Positions 1-10,460 of a DNA stretch of 24,343 nt are shown here, one piece after another (positions within the stretch are counted from its first letter, which is position 1; every line of letters begins with the position of its first letter). This stretch comes from Thamnocephalis sphaerospora (taxonomy: Eukaryota; Zoopagomycota; Zoopagomycetes; Zoopagales; Sigmoideomycetaceae). The notes below the pieces were generated by a model. That model was not told the DNA's origin. It worked only from the letters and a program-made list of their open reading frames with translations, and made no database searches. The DNA is taken from NCBI GenBank assembly GCA_003614735.1, contig KZ992644.1, forward strand, positions 1 to 24,343, given 5' to 3'. The position numbers were made by a program, and so were the translations under genes.

Positions 1-2
1 AG

Positions 3-176
3 GGTTTGAAGCGGAGTGCAGGCGGCGACAGCGACTCTGATGAGGCGGCCGGCGATGACGAGGACGGTGGCATGGTCAGCGTGCCGGCCATGTCGATGGC
101 CAGCATGGCACCAGAGGAAATGCAAGCAGATGCCGGTCGTCGAAAGGGCAAGGGCAAGCGCGCGCGGGCCAACTAA
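3..176 (+). CDS. 3' end of an unidentified gene (acidic then basic C-terminal tail)
   Basis: The frame starting at base 3 stays open to a TAA at 174-176 and gives about 57 residues of a C-terminal tail. It has an acidic Asp/Glu/Ser stretch, a Met/Ala/Ser-rich segment, and a closing basic run (RRKGKGKRARAN) that resembles a nuclear localisation signal. Alternating acidic and basic low complexity is common in fungal nuclear or chromatin proteins, but no domain lies inside the window and I do not recognise the gene. The gene continues to the left. It converges on the dihydroorotate dehydrogenase gene, leaving 161 bp between the two stops. The frame choice rests on composition and on the absence of stops only. 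Confidence 0.5.
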   Translation, partial: GLKRSAGGDSDSDEAAGDDEDGGMVSVPAMSMASMAPEEMQADAGRRKGKGKRARAN

Positions 177-337
177 CCGCCAGGACGCTTTATACCGGCT
201 GCAGCAGCCGCGGCGATGATGGCGACAACGGTGCAATGTTTGGTTAATAGAGGGCTTCGGTTTCTTTCACGCAGCGTAGCCGTAGCGCGCCCATTAATCT
301 GGCCAGTCTTTATTCCACGGCGTGTGCGTATCCAGGC

Positions 338-1892
338 TTATGCCGCCTGCTTTGTGTCCTCGCCAATAACGTCCACCCAGCGACGACCGTTCAGCTCGCG
401 TACAATGTCGTCCTTGATGCGACGCACCACGCCAGGGCCATCGTACACCATGGATGTGTAAAGCTGGATGGCCGAGGCACCAGCACGCGCATACTCGAGC
501 GCATCGCTGCCGGTGCGCACACCGCCACACGCGATCAGGGGTACCGTGCCGCCCGTCAGGCGGTACATCTCACGCAGACAGTGCAGCGTGCGCGGGCGTA
601 CCGGCGGCCCGCTCAGACCACCCGTCTCGCGAATGATCTTGGGGTCTGCAGATAGGAAATGCAGCAGCAGATTAGCCAGTGTGCATCCAAGATTAGCATG
701 CGGATGAGAGGACTACGCACCACTTTGCAGCGTGTCCGGGCGACCGATGGTGGTGTTGGCCACAATAACGCCGTCCAGCTGGCAGTCGTGCACCACTGCC
801 GCCACATCGCCCAGCTCGCCATCGTCCAGATCCGGAGCAATCTTGACGAGAAGTGGCGGACGCGGTTCGGGCAGCTCGTCGCGCGCATTCTTCACCTAAT
901 CGTACCGCAAACCACACAAGTTGAGCAAAGAGGCAGAAAACAGCGCGTACCACGCATGTTAGCCTTACCTTGCGCAGCAGATTGACCAGGATATCCTTGC
1001 GCTGCATGCTCCGCAGACCCGGCGTGTTGGGCGACGAGACATTCACCACAAGGTAGTCGGCATGGGCGCCAAACTGGCGCACGCCCAAAACAAAGTCGTC
1101 GACCGAGTCCTCCGAAGAGGTTTTGTTCTTGCCAAGATTGATGCCAAGCAGCCGGCCTTCCTGATGCGAGCGATTCCAGTCGATCTTACCATAGGCCTGG
1201 TGGCGACGCTTACGTGCGCGCAGATTCTCCAGCACCTCTTCGTGACCTTGCGAGTTGAAGCCGTAGCGATTGATGACCGCCTCATCCTCCACCAGGCGGA
1301 AGACGCGCGGCTTTGGATTGCCCGGCTGCGGCTTGGGTGTCACCGAGCCAATCTCCACCGAGCCAAAGCCAAAGCCCAGCATGCCGTCAATACACTCGGC
1401 GTTCTTGTCGAAGCCGGCAGCCAGACCGACCGGATTGCTAACGTGCTTGCCCCAGAGCTACAGGCCGCTCACGCTTACTGTTAACACGCGTCCACGCACG
1501 AGTGCACGCTGATACCTGTGTCCACCGCCACCACCTACATTCACGCCGAGCACAGCGTCGTCCTCCTTCCAGTCGCGTGGCACCAGGCCCCACTTGGCCG
1601 ATTCTACCGCCAGCCGATGTGCCTGCTCACCGTCTAGGAAATAGCGAATAAGCGGGGTGAATACATACTTGTGAGCACCGGCACGCGTGTCCGAGCAGTA
1701 GAGCGCAAAGCCAAGTGCGAATGCGGTGGCGCCGGCCACGTAGAGCGGCCGCACGGCACGTCGTGTCGTGTCGCGTAGCGTCGAGTAGGCACGCGGGCCC
1801 TGCAGCGCATTGCCCGTGGTGACGAATGCAGGACGCGCGGCCAGACGACGCGCAGCAGCTGAGCCGGCAGAATATCCACGCGCAAACAGCAT
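338..1892 (-). CDS. URA9: Dihydroorotate dehydrogenase (quinone), mitochondrial, class 2
   Basis: Catalyses the fourth step of pyrimidine synthesis, dihydroorotate to orotate, passing electrons through FMN to ubiquinone at the mitochondrial inner membrane. Four exons on the minus strand: 1892-1539, 1457-969, 895-721 and 645-338, with introns of 81, 73 and 75 nt. The spliced frame is 441 aa, normal for fungal class 2 enzymes. Visible parts: an Arg/Ala-rich presequence (residues 1-48), one membrane segment (about 49-66), the quinone-tunnel helices, [12 protein letters not shown] (126-137), [28 protein letters not shown], and [11 protein letters not shown] with the class 2 catalytic Ser near 260. 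KIAPDL, NTTIGRP, ETGGLSG and the FMN-phosphate region [19 protein letters not shown] follow. The start ATG at 1892 is the first that gives a sensible presequence. The class 2 form separates this fungus from Saccharomyces, which uses a cytosolic class 1A enzyme. The gene looks intact. Confidence 0.96.
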
Positions 1893-2186
1893 GACGTTGG
1901 CGGATGCGTCAATGAGCGGAGCAGCGGTGAGGGGAGCAGCGAAAACAAAGTGCGAAAACCCGGCTGATGCATTTATAATGCTCTCGCTCGGTCGCTCCTT
2001 AAACTTGCGAACTAGTGCTACACATGCACTCACACGCGGAATAGCCACCTCACTGCATCCGTCGGCAAAGCACAGCCATTGACCATGCGCATAAGCCATG
2101 TCATGGCACGGCCGGCAGGAGAGATAAGCACGATAGAACGCCGGCAAGATCCGATGATACATTGCAAACACGCAAGTACCTACACA

Positions 2187-3232
2187 CTAGGCCGCCATCC
2201 TTCGGCTTAGTATGTAGTAGTTGTACCGCTTTGCGCGATATTTGGGCAGAATCTGGTCCGGAGAAATCTCATCTGGCGCATATCTGCAGAATCGCATCGC
2301 TCAGACAGGTGTGGATTGCTAGGTGAACGTACATACAACTGCTTACCCTAACGCTTTGTAAAACTTGATGGCATCCTTGTTGCCTGTGCAAGCACGTAGC
2401 GGTTAGCAGGTACCGCGACAGCTAGCATACCGCGACCATCTAGCGCCACCTTTTAGCACCGTCAGCATGACCTTGCTCATCTGCCAGGCCTGGCCAATAC
2501 GCTCTAGCGTTTCCATCAACATTCGACCGACACCTTGCCCGCGTGCTTCTGCGGCTACTTGAAGCTCATAGCTACAGGCGGTGTTGATGCTTAGGGCCTG
2601 GCTAGCATGCTAGCAGTGACATGGCACGTACCAGTAGACAACCGGTACCATGGCATCCGATTTCATTTGCTCTTCAGTATCAAACCGGTACATGGCATAG
2701 CCAAGATTCTCGGCCGATTTCTCCGCTGTATCAGCACGTGTTCTTACAATCAGGAAGCGCGATGCAGCATCAAACAGCTCACTACGCTTCTCGGCCTCAT
2801 CCCACGGCCACCCTGCTGCCATGTACCTAGCCGTAACATGTGCCCATTTGTTAGCAATGTCCAATGATAGTTGTAGCATTCTGCAGGCTACGCTTACATA
2901 TCCTTCATGTTTTGCGCAAAAATGCCGTAGATCCAGGTTTGCTCAGCATCGGTTAGTGCAGACGCTGTCATGGCATGCAGCACGACCGGCACGCTGGCAG
3001 ACATGCGTATTCTTAGTGCCTACAGTCATGACTACCGCTTAGCCCAATATACGCACGTTGTATGCGTGTGGCAGTCGTGTGGCGTGCTTAACCAGTCGGC
3101 TGGTGCTTCCGCCTATGCAAATCGCTGGTAAGCGTCGACCGTGTTGACCGGCGCTCGTCCTACTCGGCGTACCTCTACTGCCAAAGCAACCAGCGCTTCA
3201 GCCTGGCTTGAGGAGGTACTGCTGCTGGTCAT
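2187..3232 (-). CDS. NAA40: N-alpha-acetyltransferase 40 (NatD), acetylates histone H4/H2A N-termini
   Basis: GNAT-family enzyme; NatD transfers acetyl from acetyl-CoA to the N-terminal Ser of histones H4 and H2A. Proposed exons: 3232-3173, 3019-2898, 2826-2632, 2571-2450, 2383-2347 (only 37 nt) and 2283-2187. The introns are 153, 71, 60, 66 and 63 nt, and the product is 210 aa, near the S. pombe length. Family landmarks in order: AEQTWIYGIFAQNMKDMY, AGWPWDEAEKRSEL, GYAMYRFDTEE, VVYWYEIQ-like core read across the splice as VVYCYELQV, the acetyl-CoA loop RGQGVGR (136-142), KVMLTVLKGNKDAIKFYKAL, and the C-terminal YNYYILSRR. Human NAA40 has the same order (VLYCYEVQLE, RRKGLGK, KVMLTVFKHN). The first exon is the weak point: its 20 Ser/Ala-rich codons are not conserved. 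An alternative reading through 3172-3120 looks protein-like but meets an in-frame stop. The gene is 294 bp upstream of the dihydroorotate dehydrogenase start, in tandem. Confidence 0.87.
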
Positions 3233-3656
3233 GGCAAGGCGGAATCGTGTATAGGACAACAAGAAAGACGCGTACAGAAAGCGCATACATCCCCCTCGAC
3301 TTGATCGGATCGATGATGATGTACGCACACGCGTATCAAAATTTATTCCTTACAACAATACGCTCGAAACCACGGCGGACACTGTCGAGTATGCAAGCAG
3401 CCAGGTAACAAGGCAGGCACCCACTGGAGACACATATACGCGCACACGCTAATGTCCAGAGAAGCGCGCACTCTTACGCATACTTTGACATGCAGGCTAC
3501 CATCCGCCCACGAGCAACAGGTTCAAGCACAGCGCAGCAACGCATACGGCATTTTCTGGTCAAAAGGTAAACAAGAGCGATCGATGAGGGTGAAAAGGGC
3601 ACTACTGCGTGCACGTGGGCTAGACGAGAATGAGATGGATGAGTATGTGAGTGTGC

Positions 3657-3706
3657 AGGAGAAAGAGAAAGAGCGAGAGAGCGAGAGAGAGAGAGAGAGA
3701 GAGAGG
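3657..3706. repeat. GA-rich microsatellite with (GA)11 core
   Basis: A nearly pure purine tract on the + strand. It begins with GAAAGA-type units, is interrupted by GC twice, and ends in eleven uninterrupted GA units at 3683-3704. It is non-coding: the frames through it translate to alternating Arg/Glu or Ser/Leu repeats only. Such tracts are prone to length change and can exclude nucleosomes. It lies about 430 bp upstream of the NAA40 start. Confidence 0.85.
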
Positions 3707-3737
3707 ATGGGATGCAAAAGGATTGAGCATTCAAGTA

Positions 3738-3802
3738 TGTAAGCAAGTAGACAAGCGGACAAGCAAGCGACCAGCAAGGCGGACGGCAGACGAGCAAGGC
3801 GG
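3738..3802. repeat. Degenerate AAGC/GACAAGC short-unit repeat
   Basis: Irregular reiteration of AAGCAAG, GACAAGCGGACAAGC and GCAAGGCGGAC-like units directly after the GA microsatellite. The units are imperfect and the array is short, so this may be a decayed simple repeat. It encodes nothing convincing. Confidence 0.4.
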
Positions 3803-4083
3803 CCGCAAAAGCAGAGGCGATCTTGGTTCACCGCATAAGCACGCGTAATCGCTTCTCGCGGTTGCTTTACCCGTGTACAAGAGAATCAGCTGCGTTCCGA
3901 TTCGGCAGCACAGCTTGCAGGTGTTCTTGTCGGCATTTGTGGTCGATGAGCATTGTGGCACACAGGTCGAGTCGCACGCGCGCATGCATCGGACAGCGCA
4001 TGATCAACATCTTGAGCCATTCGCAATCCAACCAGAACGCCGCCAACGCCGCCGGTAGCAAGCAAACATCGCGCAATGACGCT

Positions 4084-6388
4084 TCACGGATTCTGTGACC
4101 CGCCCTGATTCTGACCCGAAGCTCCTATTGGACAAGTGTGTCAGTACATCCACAGACCAATCAGCCGCCGTTTGCGTGCACGCAGCAGTGATTACCTTGT
4201 TGGTTCTGCTGGTTGTAGTACTGTGCATAGTAGTCAGCATACTGCTGGCCGTACTGCGCATAGTAGGCGCTATAGTCGGCCGCACTGCTCTGCTGGCCGT
4301 AGCCTGCACAACGCACCACCGTAACAGTGTCAGCTGGTATATACACGACAACGCAAAGTAGCTGCTGCGCACAACGTACCGCCATAGCCACCCTGACCAT
4401 AGCCGCCAAAGTAGCCGCTGCCGCCGCCACCGCCGCGACCGCCTTGCCCGCCGTACTCGCTGTTGGTGCAGTTTTGCGCAATGCGTGAGAACACGTTCAG
4501 TGCAGGCCGCCCTACACCGCTGCTACTTACTGGGCACGCGGATCGTAGCGGCCGGGAACACCGCGCTATATGTCGGATGTTGTTGCAAGCGACGAAAGCA
4601 AAGCATGGTCAGCAAAAGGTAGGATCATTGCACGCAACCACGTAGCCACGTACACTACGCGCCGAAACCTGCTCGTCAATCATACCGCGGGCACGTGCCA
4701 CAGCATCTTGGGTGCCTATATCAAAACAGCGCTGTTTAGTGGGATGCTGACAGACAGCTCGCCACTTGGGTAGACTCACCGGCAATGTGAACCTTGCGCA
4801 TTGGCTGGTGGCCGCCAGTGTTGGGCTCGACCTGGATACGCGCACCTGACAACTGCTGCAGGTACTTGACCGTCTCGCCACCTGCCGCATCATGTGAAAT
4901 TCGTAATCAGCAATCAGCCAAGGTGCATGTCACAATGTACTGTAGCTACGTACCACGGCCAATAATGCCACCGACAGAGTCGTTGGTAACCTCGATGGTC
5001 TCGGTGATGGTGCCACTAGGACCGGCCATCACCACGCCCACCGTGGATGGAGCACTGCCGTAGCCGCCACCGCCCATGCCGTTCAGCTATCGTGAGTTGG
5101 AGACACGCCGTTAGCACAGCTTTCAAACGGACAAATGTGTACGCATATCAATAACGTACCAGCGGGCTGGTTCCTTCGATAATTTCCTGAATCATCGCAC
5201 GTGCCATCTGCACGCCGTGCTCGTCGCCGATAATCTGGACTGGGCGCTCCGTCTGGCCGCTTGCATGGTCATCGGGTGTCACGTTGACGCGCACATTGCT
5301 GCGACGCTGAATCTCGCGAACTGTGTCGCCGCCTCGGCCAATAAGCAGGCCGACACGCTCGTTGGGCACCAGCAGCACCTCGGTGCGCTGACTGGGCGAC
5401 GGCATAATGTCGCTGACCATACGGCCAGGCTGCGGGTCTTCCATCAGCGCCTGGATCATCTGGTAGGCGCGGTCCACGTTGTCTGGAGAGCCGGTGGCCG
5501 TGACGCGGCGCATACCCTGGTGATCAGGCGGGTCCTGCGAAAACTGCACGCGCGTCTGCGTCTGCTGCTCGATGCGCTTCAGATTCTCGCCACCGCGACC
5601 AATCACCAGACCGGCCATGGCATGCGGCACCAGAAATTCCTTGGACACCGTGCCACCCGTGGCGCTCGCGCCATACAGGTGATGCGTGCTCGTAGACTGA
5701 TGCTCCTGGCTGCCCAGGCCATAGTGAGAGTGCGACGATGCGCTGGGCGGTGCCGGTCCCCGTTCGATCACTGTGTGACACGAGACGTGATGACATGTCC
5801 AGCATGGTTAGGCAGGATGTACAGAGTACGCACACACGCACCAACGCAACACCTACCAGCACGGTCTTCATATGCACTCCGCTTCGACTCGCGATCGCGA
5901 TCGCCCGAGCGATCGTAGCGATGCTCGCTGTCGTAACCGTTGCGGTCGACATCGTCGTAACCACGCTTGGTGCCATGCGACACGGGGCTTTCGCCTGCAG
6001 TGTGCGTTAGCATCATGATTATCGCGTCGCCTGGCAAAGGCATGACAAGCTGCAGCGACTACTTACTGGGCTCATCAGCGCCCTTTTGCGCAATCTTGGC
6101 GGCCACAGCTTTGGCGCGTGCCAACGCATCGCTAAAGTCTACCTTGCTGTCTGACTCTAGGCTGGCGGACGGCTTTTCCTTCGTGTCCTCGCCGTCCTTG
6201 TCGCCCTCGCTCTTGTCCTCGGTCTTGCTTTCGTCGTCACGGGGCGGCGCTGGCTTGTCGTCATCGCTCGCAGGCTGCGGCTTCTTGTCCTCGGCCGTTG
6301 GCTCTGCCTGCTCTACGAACGCCGGCTCTTTGTCCGCTGCCTGCGGCGAGGCAGATCCATCGCGCTGGTGCTCGCTGGGGCTGGACAT
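4084..6388 (-). CDS. Three-KH-domain RNA/ssDNA-binding protein, FUBP/KHSRP-like
   Basis: Predicted single-stranded nucleic-acid-binding regulator. Ten exons: 6388-6067, 5994-5857, 5770-5160, 5086-4954, 4881-4780, 4715-4654 (or 4669), 4565-4531, 4459-4380, 4303-4196 and 4124-4084. All phases agree and give 543 aa (538 with the other donor). Residues 1-110 are acidic and Lys/Glu-rich. Next comes an Arg/Asp/Tyr-rich linker, then KH1 (about 196-263), KH2 (282-350) and KH3 (384-455). Each KH has an intact GXXG loop reading GRGG (211-214, 298-301, 400-403) in the form (V/L/I)IGRGG. The tail is Gly-rich and then Tyr/Gln-rich (DYSAYYAQYGQQYADYY), like the tyrosine-rich C-terminus of FUBP1 and prion-like in composition. 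Three KH domains plus this tail fit FUBP-like proteins better than yeast Hek2 or Pbp2. Targets cannot be read from the sequence. The start at 6388 is the first ATG of the acidic frame. Confidence 0.92.
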
Positions 6389-7269
6389 ACTGCTACCGCT
6401 GCTACTGCAATGATCGTGGCAATATTGTGGCACTGATGACGTGCACAGATGTAGTGCGTATACGGGTACGCTAGGCGATGGGCGTTTACGCAAGCAAATG
6501 CGCCGGTCGACAATAGGGGAAGGGACGAAGGGCAAAGGAGAAGAGATCGCCGACCAAACAACAGCGATAATGTCCAACACCACAACCCCTGTCAATCAAA
6601 TATCACGTGACAGGAAAATTTGCGCGATAGAAAAGCAGCGCACCGCCAGCACTGCCGCCGCCTGCCTCTCCCCAGCATACTTTCCTTAGATCCCTTTGCG
6701 CGGAGAGGCGCGTTGACGCGGTAGCGCTGTCATTGTGGCAGCGTGATCGAGGTCAGGAATACGTGGCTGCACAAGCGGCTGCGCGCATCTCTCCTCCGGC
6801 ACTTGCGTCGGATATTGCTTAGGCATGAGTCAACGGTGTGCAAGAGCAAGGCAGCTAGAACAACGCATGTCTGGCTGTGTCGTGCGTTTTGCGCGACATG
6901 GCAAGTGGCGTGCGTCCCGTTCTTTGCTGTCGGCCGCCCGAAGGCGCGGCTGTGCGCGCTTTGCTTTGATCGCGTTTTGCGAGTGGAGCGTCGAGCGTGC
7001 GCGCCACGCTGGTTTGCTGACGGCGCAGCCAGTAGCTGCGATGCACTTTGTGCATTGGCAGGTGCTCTTACTGGGCTGTTGTCCACCAGCAAGCTAGGCG
7101 GCACATCTTTTAGTAAACTATATGTGTTTAGCATCTACATGAACTTGAGCCATTGACGCAGCTAGCACGGCTGTATGAACCATGCCCGATTTTTTTTAAT
7201 CTGAGCAAAGCGATCCACTTTGATTATCATTCGCCAGTGCGCAAAGCGAAAGGGTTTGCGTTTCAAAGC

Positions 7270-7276
7270 TATAAAA
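7270..7276 (+). promoter_or_regulatory. TATA-box-like site
   Basis: A perfect TATAAAA lies 64-70 bp upstream of the ATG at 7340, the first codon of the candidate small gene. A 7-mer like this can occur by chance in an AT-richer stretch, so its support comes only from the spacing to that ATG. Confidence 0.25.
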
Positions 7277-7339
7277 CGTAACAATGTGGCGCTTGATCTT
7301 TACACCAGCCACCGGGTACGCGCCATCAGATCTGAATAA

Positions 7340-8148
7340 ATGTCAGTGCAACTGCTCTCATTGCAGGCACTGAGCCGGATTGACTTGTCGCTTGCTTTGA
7401 TAGCTGCGCATACCGACGCAAACCGATGGCTAGGCGCTCACATGTCGCCGCTATCGATGTGGCTTCAAGTCTGCAGCAAGACACTGCAGACATCCACTGG
7501 CACCCTGTAGTACGTGTTGTCCTAGCCAGACTTGTGTGCAGTTATCCTCTTTCTTTGCTCAACGTCCAATATCCTATGCTATGCTAGACGATGTTGGTGC
7601 GCAGCGCACATGCAACTGTCGGCTGATTTATAATTACGCATGTGACCATGCACGAGCACACATGGTCATCGCATGCATCCAGTTTGCCTATCACAGCCAC
7701 TTCGAACTAGCTATGCTAGTCTCGAATCTTGAAAATGCTGCTGGCTACAATTATGCCTCAGTGTGGCCACCATGTATTCGTGTGTTTCCACACTTGTGCA
7801 AACCATCCATTTTGAAATTGCACATGCTCTTGCCGCCGTATGGCAATGTCGATTGCTTTGCATGTATGTGTGCAATAAGGATTATTTATACCGTAACTCG
7901 ACCGTAGGTGCTGTGGATGGCTCCGTGCGTTGGCATACTTTGGCGTTCCGTTGTATGACGGCCGACGCTACTTTGTTCGCCTAGACTTTAGCCTTGCTGT
8001 AGCTGAACGAGCTGCTGCAACGCAGGCCGATCGCTGTATCGCGCATCTATCATTGCTGCTAATGTTTAGCCAGCAGCCTACGCTGGTCGGTAGTTTGCCG
8101 TTTAAAAACATAATTCTTGGTGCTTACAACCTGCGTGGCCGCCTCTGA
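7340..8148 (+). CDS. Candidate small spliced gene, hypothetical, ~170 aa
   Basis: Tentative model with exons 7340-7509, 7762-7863 and 7908-8148; phases agree and the product is 170 aa with a TGA at 8146-8148. Donor 1 is GTACGT (7510), acceptor 1 ends CCTCAG (7761), donor 2 is GTATGT (7864) and acceptor 2 ends CCGTAG (7907), preceded by a CGTAAC branch-like site. The last exon reads like protein (AYFGVPLYDGRRYFVRLDF, then ADRCIAHLSLLLMFSQQP). A shorter alternative starts at the ATG at 7772, which sits in a perfect GCCACCATG context, and gives 110 aa. I recognise no domain. Against it: intron 1 would be 252 nt and intron 2 only 44 nt, outside the range of the other genes here. It could be a chance frame or a decayed gene. 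Confidence 0.22.
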
Positions 8149-9981
8149 TTGGGTAATGTGTGGGCTACGCCATTGCACCGTCAATCTGGCCGTTTGTCTT
8201 GGCAGTAGGAAGCTGCTACCAACTGATTTGGTAACACATGCTCGCACTCCAGGCTAGCACATAGCGATCTCTAGTTGCGCAATTTCTACGCACTTTTCGA
8301 TGCATCCAAGTACATTTGCGTTCGAACCGCTAATAGCAGAACGCTTGGATATATAATTCAATTAAAGATATGCCATGCGTGTTCAGCCGAAAACCGTTTG
8401 CCGTGCGCAACAAAACATGACGCAAGCTCACCCATAATGAGTGCAGCTTTGATACATGTGTGACCACAGCTACTGTGTGCTACTCAAACGCCCAGCAGCA
8501 AAGCACTCACCAAAAGGAGAGAGCATGCAACCATGCGTATACCTGCTATGGCGCTGTAGCGCGGTTCCCCCATGACTCCAACCGACGCCATAGGCACGGT
8601 TGGATATTATCATGGGAGCGTCAGGACTTGCGCGGCAGTACATGCCTGTCACATGCTACGAGGGCGCACAAGCGGCAGGCTGTTCTGCCCCATTCCTCGC
8701 AACTCGAGTTGAGCCGGCTCGCCACATATGACAAAGGCGCATAACACGCTAGCACACGCCAGGTGTCGTTTTGGCTCTGTCTGGGAGGTTTTAACCTCTG
8801 AGGCGTATTGCTACCTTGTTTGAAACCATACCCTTTATCGCTGCGGCAACAGCACGCCATTCTGCCGTACAGGCCGATTTATTATGTACATGTTTAAGCC
8901 ATCGGTGCTTACTTTTCGCTATTGCGCTGGTGCGCTACGCTACCGTATCTGTTTGTAAGAGTGCAGATTTTATCAAAGGTTGCCGTCTGTTCGCCAAAGG
9001 CTACCATGCATGCACCGCCACGCGTGACTTTCCGTGTAATCTTCCCGTACCTCACCAAACAATGAATCGCAGCGTTGATTGTAGACAATTCAAGGCGAGT
9101 CGGCTCGCTAAGCTAGTCGTTGTGTACCGCCATCGTTGTCGTTGTCACAATGGTCGCCATTTATTTTCCTACACGCATTGCTTGCCAACACCTTTCTGCC
9201 ATACAAAAAGCGATTTTTTTCGCCAAACGATGCACCACGCGATTGCGTTGCCTGTGACGTGCGCATACATTTTCTATCGTCCGTCTAGCTGATCTGCGCA
9301 TGGAATTGCAACGTGCAGATTGCAGAACCAACTGCAAGAAGCGCAGCTAATTTATACCAGGTTGTTATCTTTTGGCGGGCATCCACACATCACCGTTCTG
9401 CTAGTTGTATTTGCTGCCATGCTGGTTCATAACACATTTGCCAAAAAGCTGCCTGCACGTCGTAGCATGTAGCATGAGCAGGCGTTAATATTTTGCAATA
9501 TAGTTTAGCAGGTGTACTACCATGCTATCCACGTAGAGCACCCTTTGCGTCCTCCAAGTGCGTAGCTTATTCTTTATCGTTGCGACAATATTGCCTGCTG
9601 CACGTTGAATGCCCAGCTCATGCGCAAAATACTACGCCGCCGGCGCAGCATGGCCACCATAAAGACAACCGTGTTTCGGGCGCGAGAGTGTCAAAGATGC
9701 GCACAGACATTCCTCGTCGGCAGCGAGGCAAGCGGCGCCCATCCACCAGCTACGCGCACCCTGTGCGGATGGAAGAACTTGGTGATAACCGACACACCCA
9801 CGCCCGCCTCTTTCTCCTTCTTGTTGCCGCGCTCACTAGCTTATGCAAACCACCGCCTCTTCATTCCGCTTTCCCTACTCTGAATAACAAATCGCACATC
9901 TCTCCGTTTGCCTGCGGCCTGCTAGCAGTGACGAGGTCCGATCGCAATTACGCACCAGTACGGCTGCCTCCTTTTTGCTGG

Positions 9982-10460
9982 GTAAGTTACGTATTTTTAA
10001 CACACACCTGCCTCGCTGGCTGCTGCCTGGCTGTTCTGCGCTCGTGCGCGGTCGGTGCTCTATTTCTCCCGGTGCTACTAGGCGTCGCCACCGCCCATTG
10101 CCTACTGGCGACCCTTGCTACCCTTGCAACCTCCTTGTTTTGCTCCTTCTTGCTCAGTTGTTCACTGCGCTCTTTCTCATGCGCTTGCTCCCTGTAGACC
10201 GGTGCTCCTTTTCTAGTCTGCTGCGCCACTTTTTCTATCTTGGCAAGGTGCCTGCTTGCGCTTCATATCGGTGCTGCTGCTTTGGTCATTGCCGCCGTCG
10301 TCCTCTCGTGTATTCCACTTTTGTTGCCAAGTGCCTACCACAGTGGGGTTGCCGTTTTCGCTCATTCTTGCGGCGGCACTTGGCTTATTCGGCCGGCGAT
10401 CGCTGACGTCCTCTGCAGGCGCGCCTTTTTGCGTTTATGCTCTCTCTCTCTCTTTTGCAG
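9982..10460 (+). other. Probable 5' leader intron of the Cys-module gene
   Basis: A strong donor (GGTAAGTT, GT at 9982-9983) and a textbook polypyrimidine tract plus acceptor (CTCTCTCTCTCTCTTTTGCAG, ending at 10460) lie upstream of the ATG at 10639. Splicing would remove about 479 nt and leave a leader exon of about 178 nt before the ATG. Other acceptors at about 10418 and 10559 are possible. Inferred from signals only. Confidence 0.35.

Larger units (their letters stand above)
3233..4083. other. Intergenic region: NAA40 promoter side and 3' flank of the KH gene
   Basis: About 850 bp between the NAA40 start and the KH-gene stop. Short open frames on both strands here have no domain, and several are created by the purine repeat. 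Contents I can name are a GA-rich simple repeat (3657-3706) and a degenerate AAGC/GACAAGC-like purine-rich stretch just after it (3738-3802). It should hold the NAA40 promoter and the 3' UTR of the KH gene, but I cannot place a TATA box or poly(A) signal with confidence. Confidence 0.6.

Noticed and set aside
3120-3172. Coding extension of NAA40 exon 1 (reading VGRAPVNTVDAYQRF)
   Set aside because: It looks protein-like, but the frame ends at a stop before any usable donor; splicing at GTACGC (3172) to 3019 keeps phase and aligns with the family. Left as an open alternative.
6730-7156. Overlapping open frames of 134-137 codons on both strands
   Set aside because: Neither has a recognisable motif, and the two mirror each other over the same GC-rich patch, as expected by chance.
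8318-8329. tRNA B-box-like sequence (GCGTTCGAACCG)
   Set aside because: No A box, acceptor stem or anticodon stem can be folded around it.
9095-9108. Small inverted repeat GCGAG-TCGG-CTCGC as a hairpin or terminator
   Set aside because: Five-bp arms with no T-run and no gene context; expected by chance.
8795-9292. Open + strand frame of about 165 codons in the gene-poor gap
   Set aside because: No ATG until 9061, Cys/His/Arg-rich composition with no motif, and no convincing splice partner upstream. A frame this long is expected by chance somewhere in a window of this size.
9493-10197. 234-codon + strand frame before the Cys-module gene
   Set aside because: It runs through the pyrimidine-rich leader, which lacks stops for compositional reasons; it contains a probable donor site and no domain.
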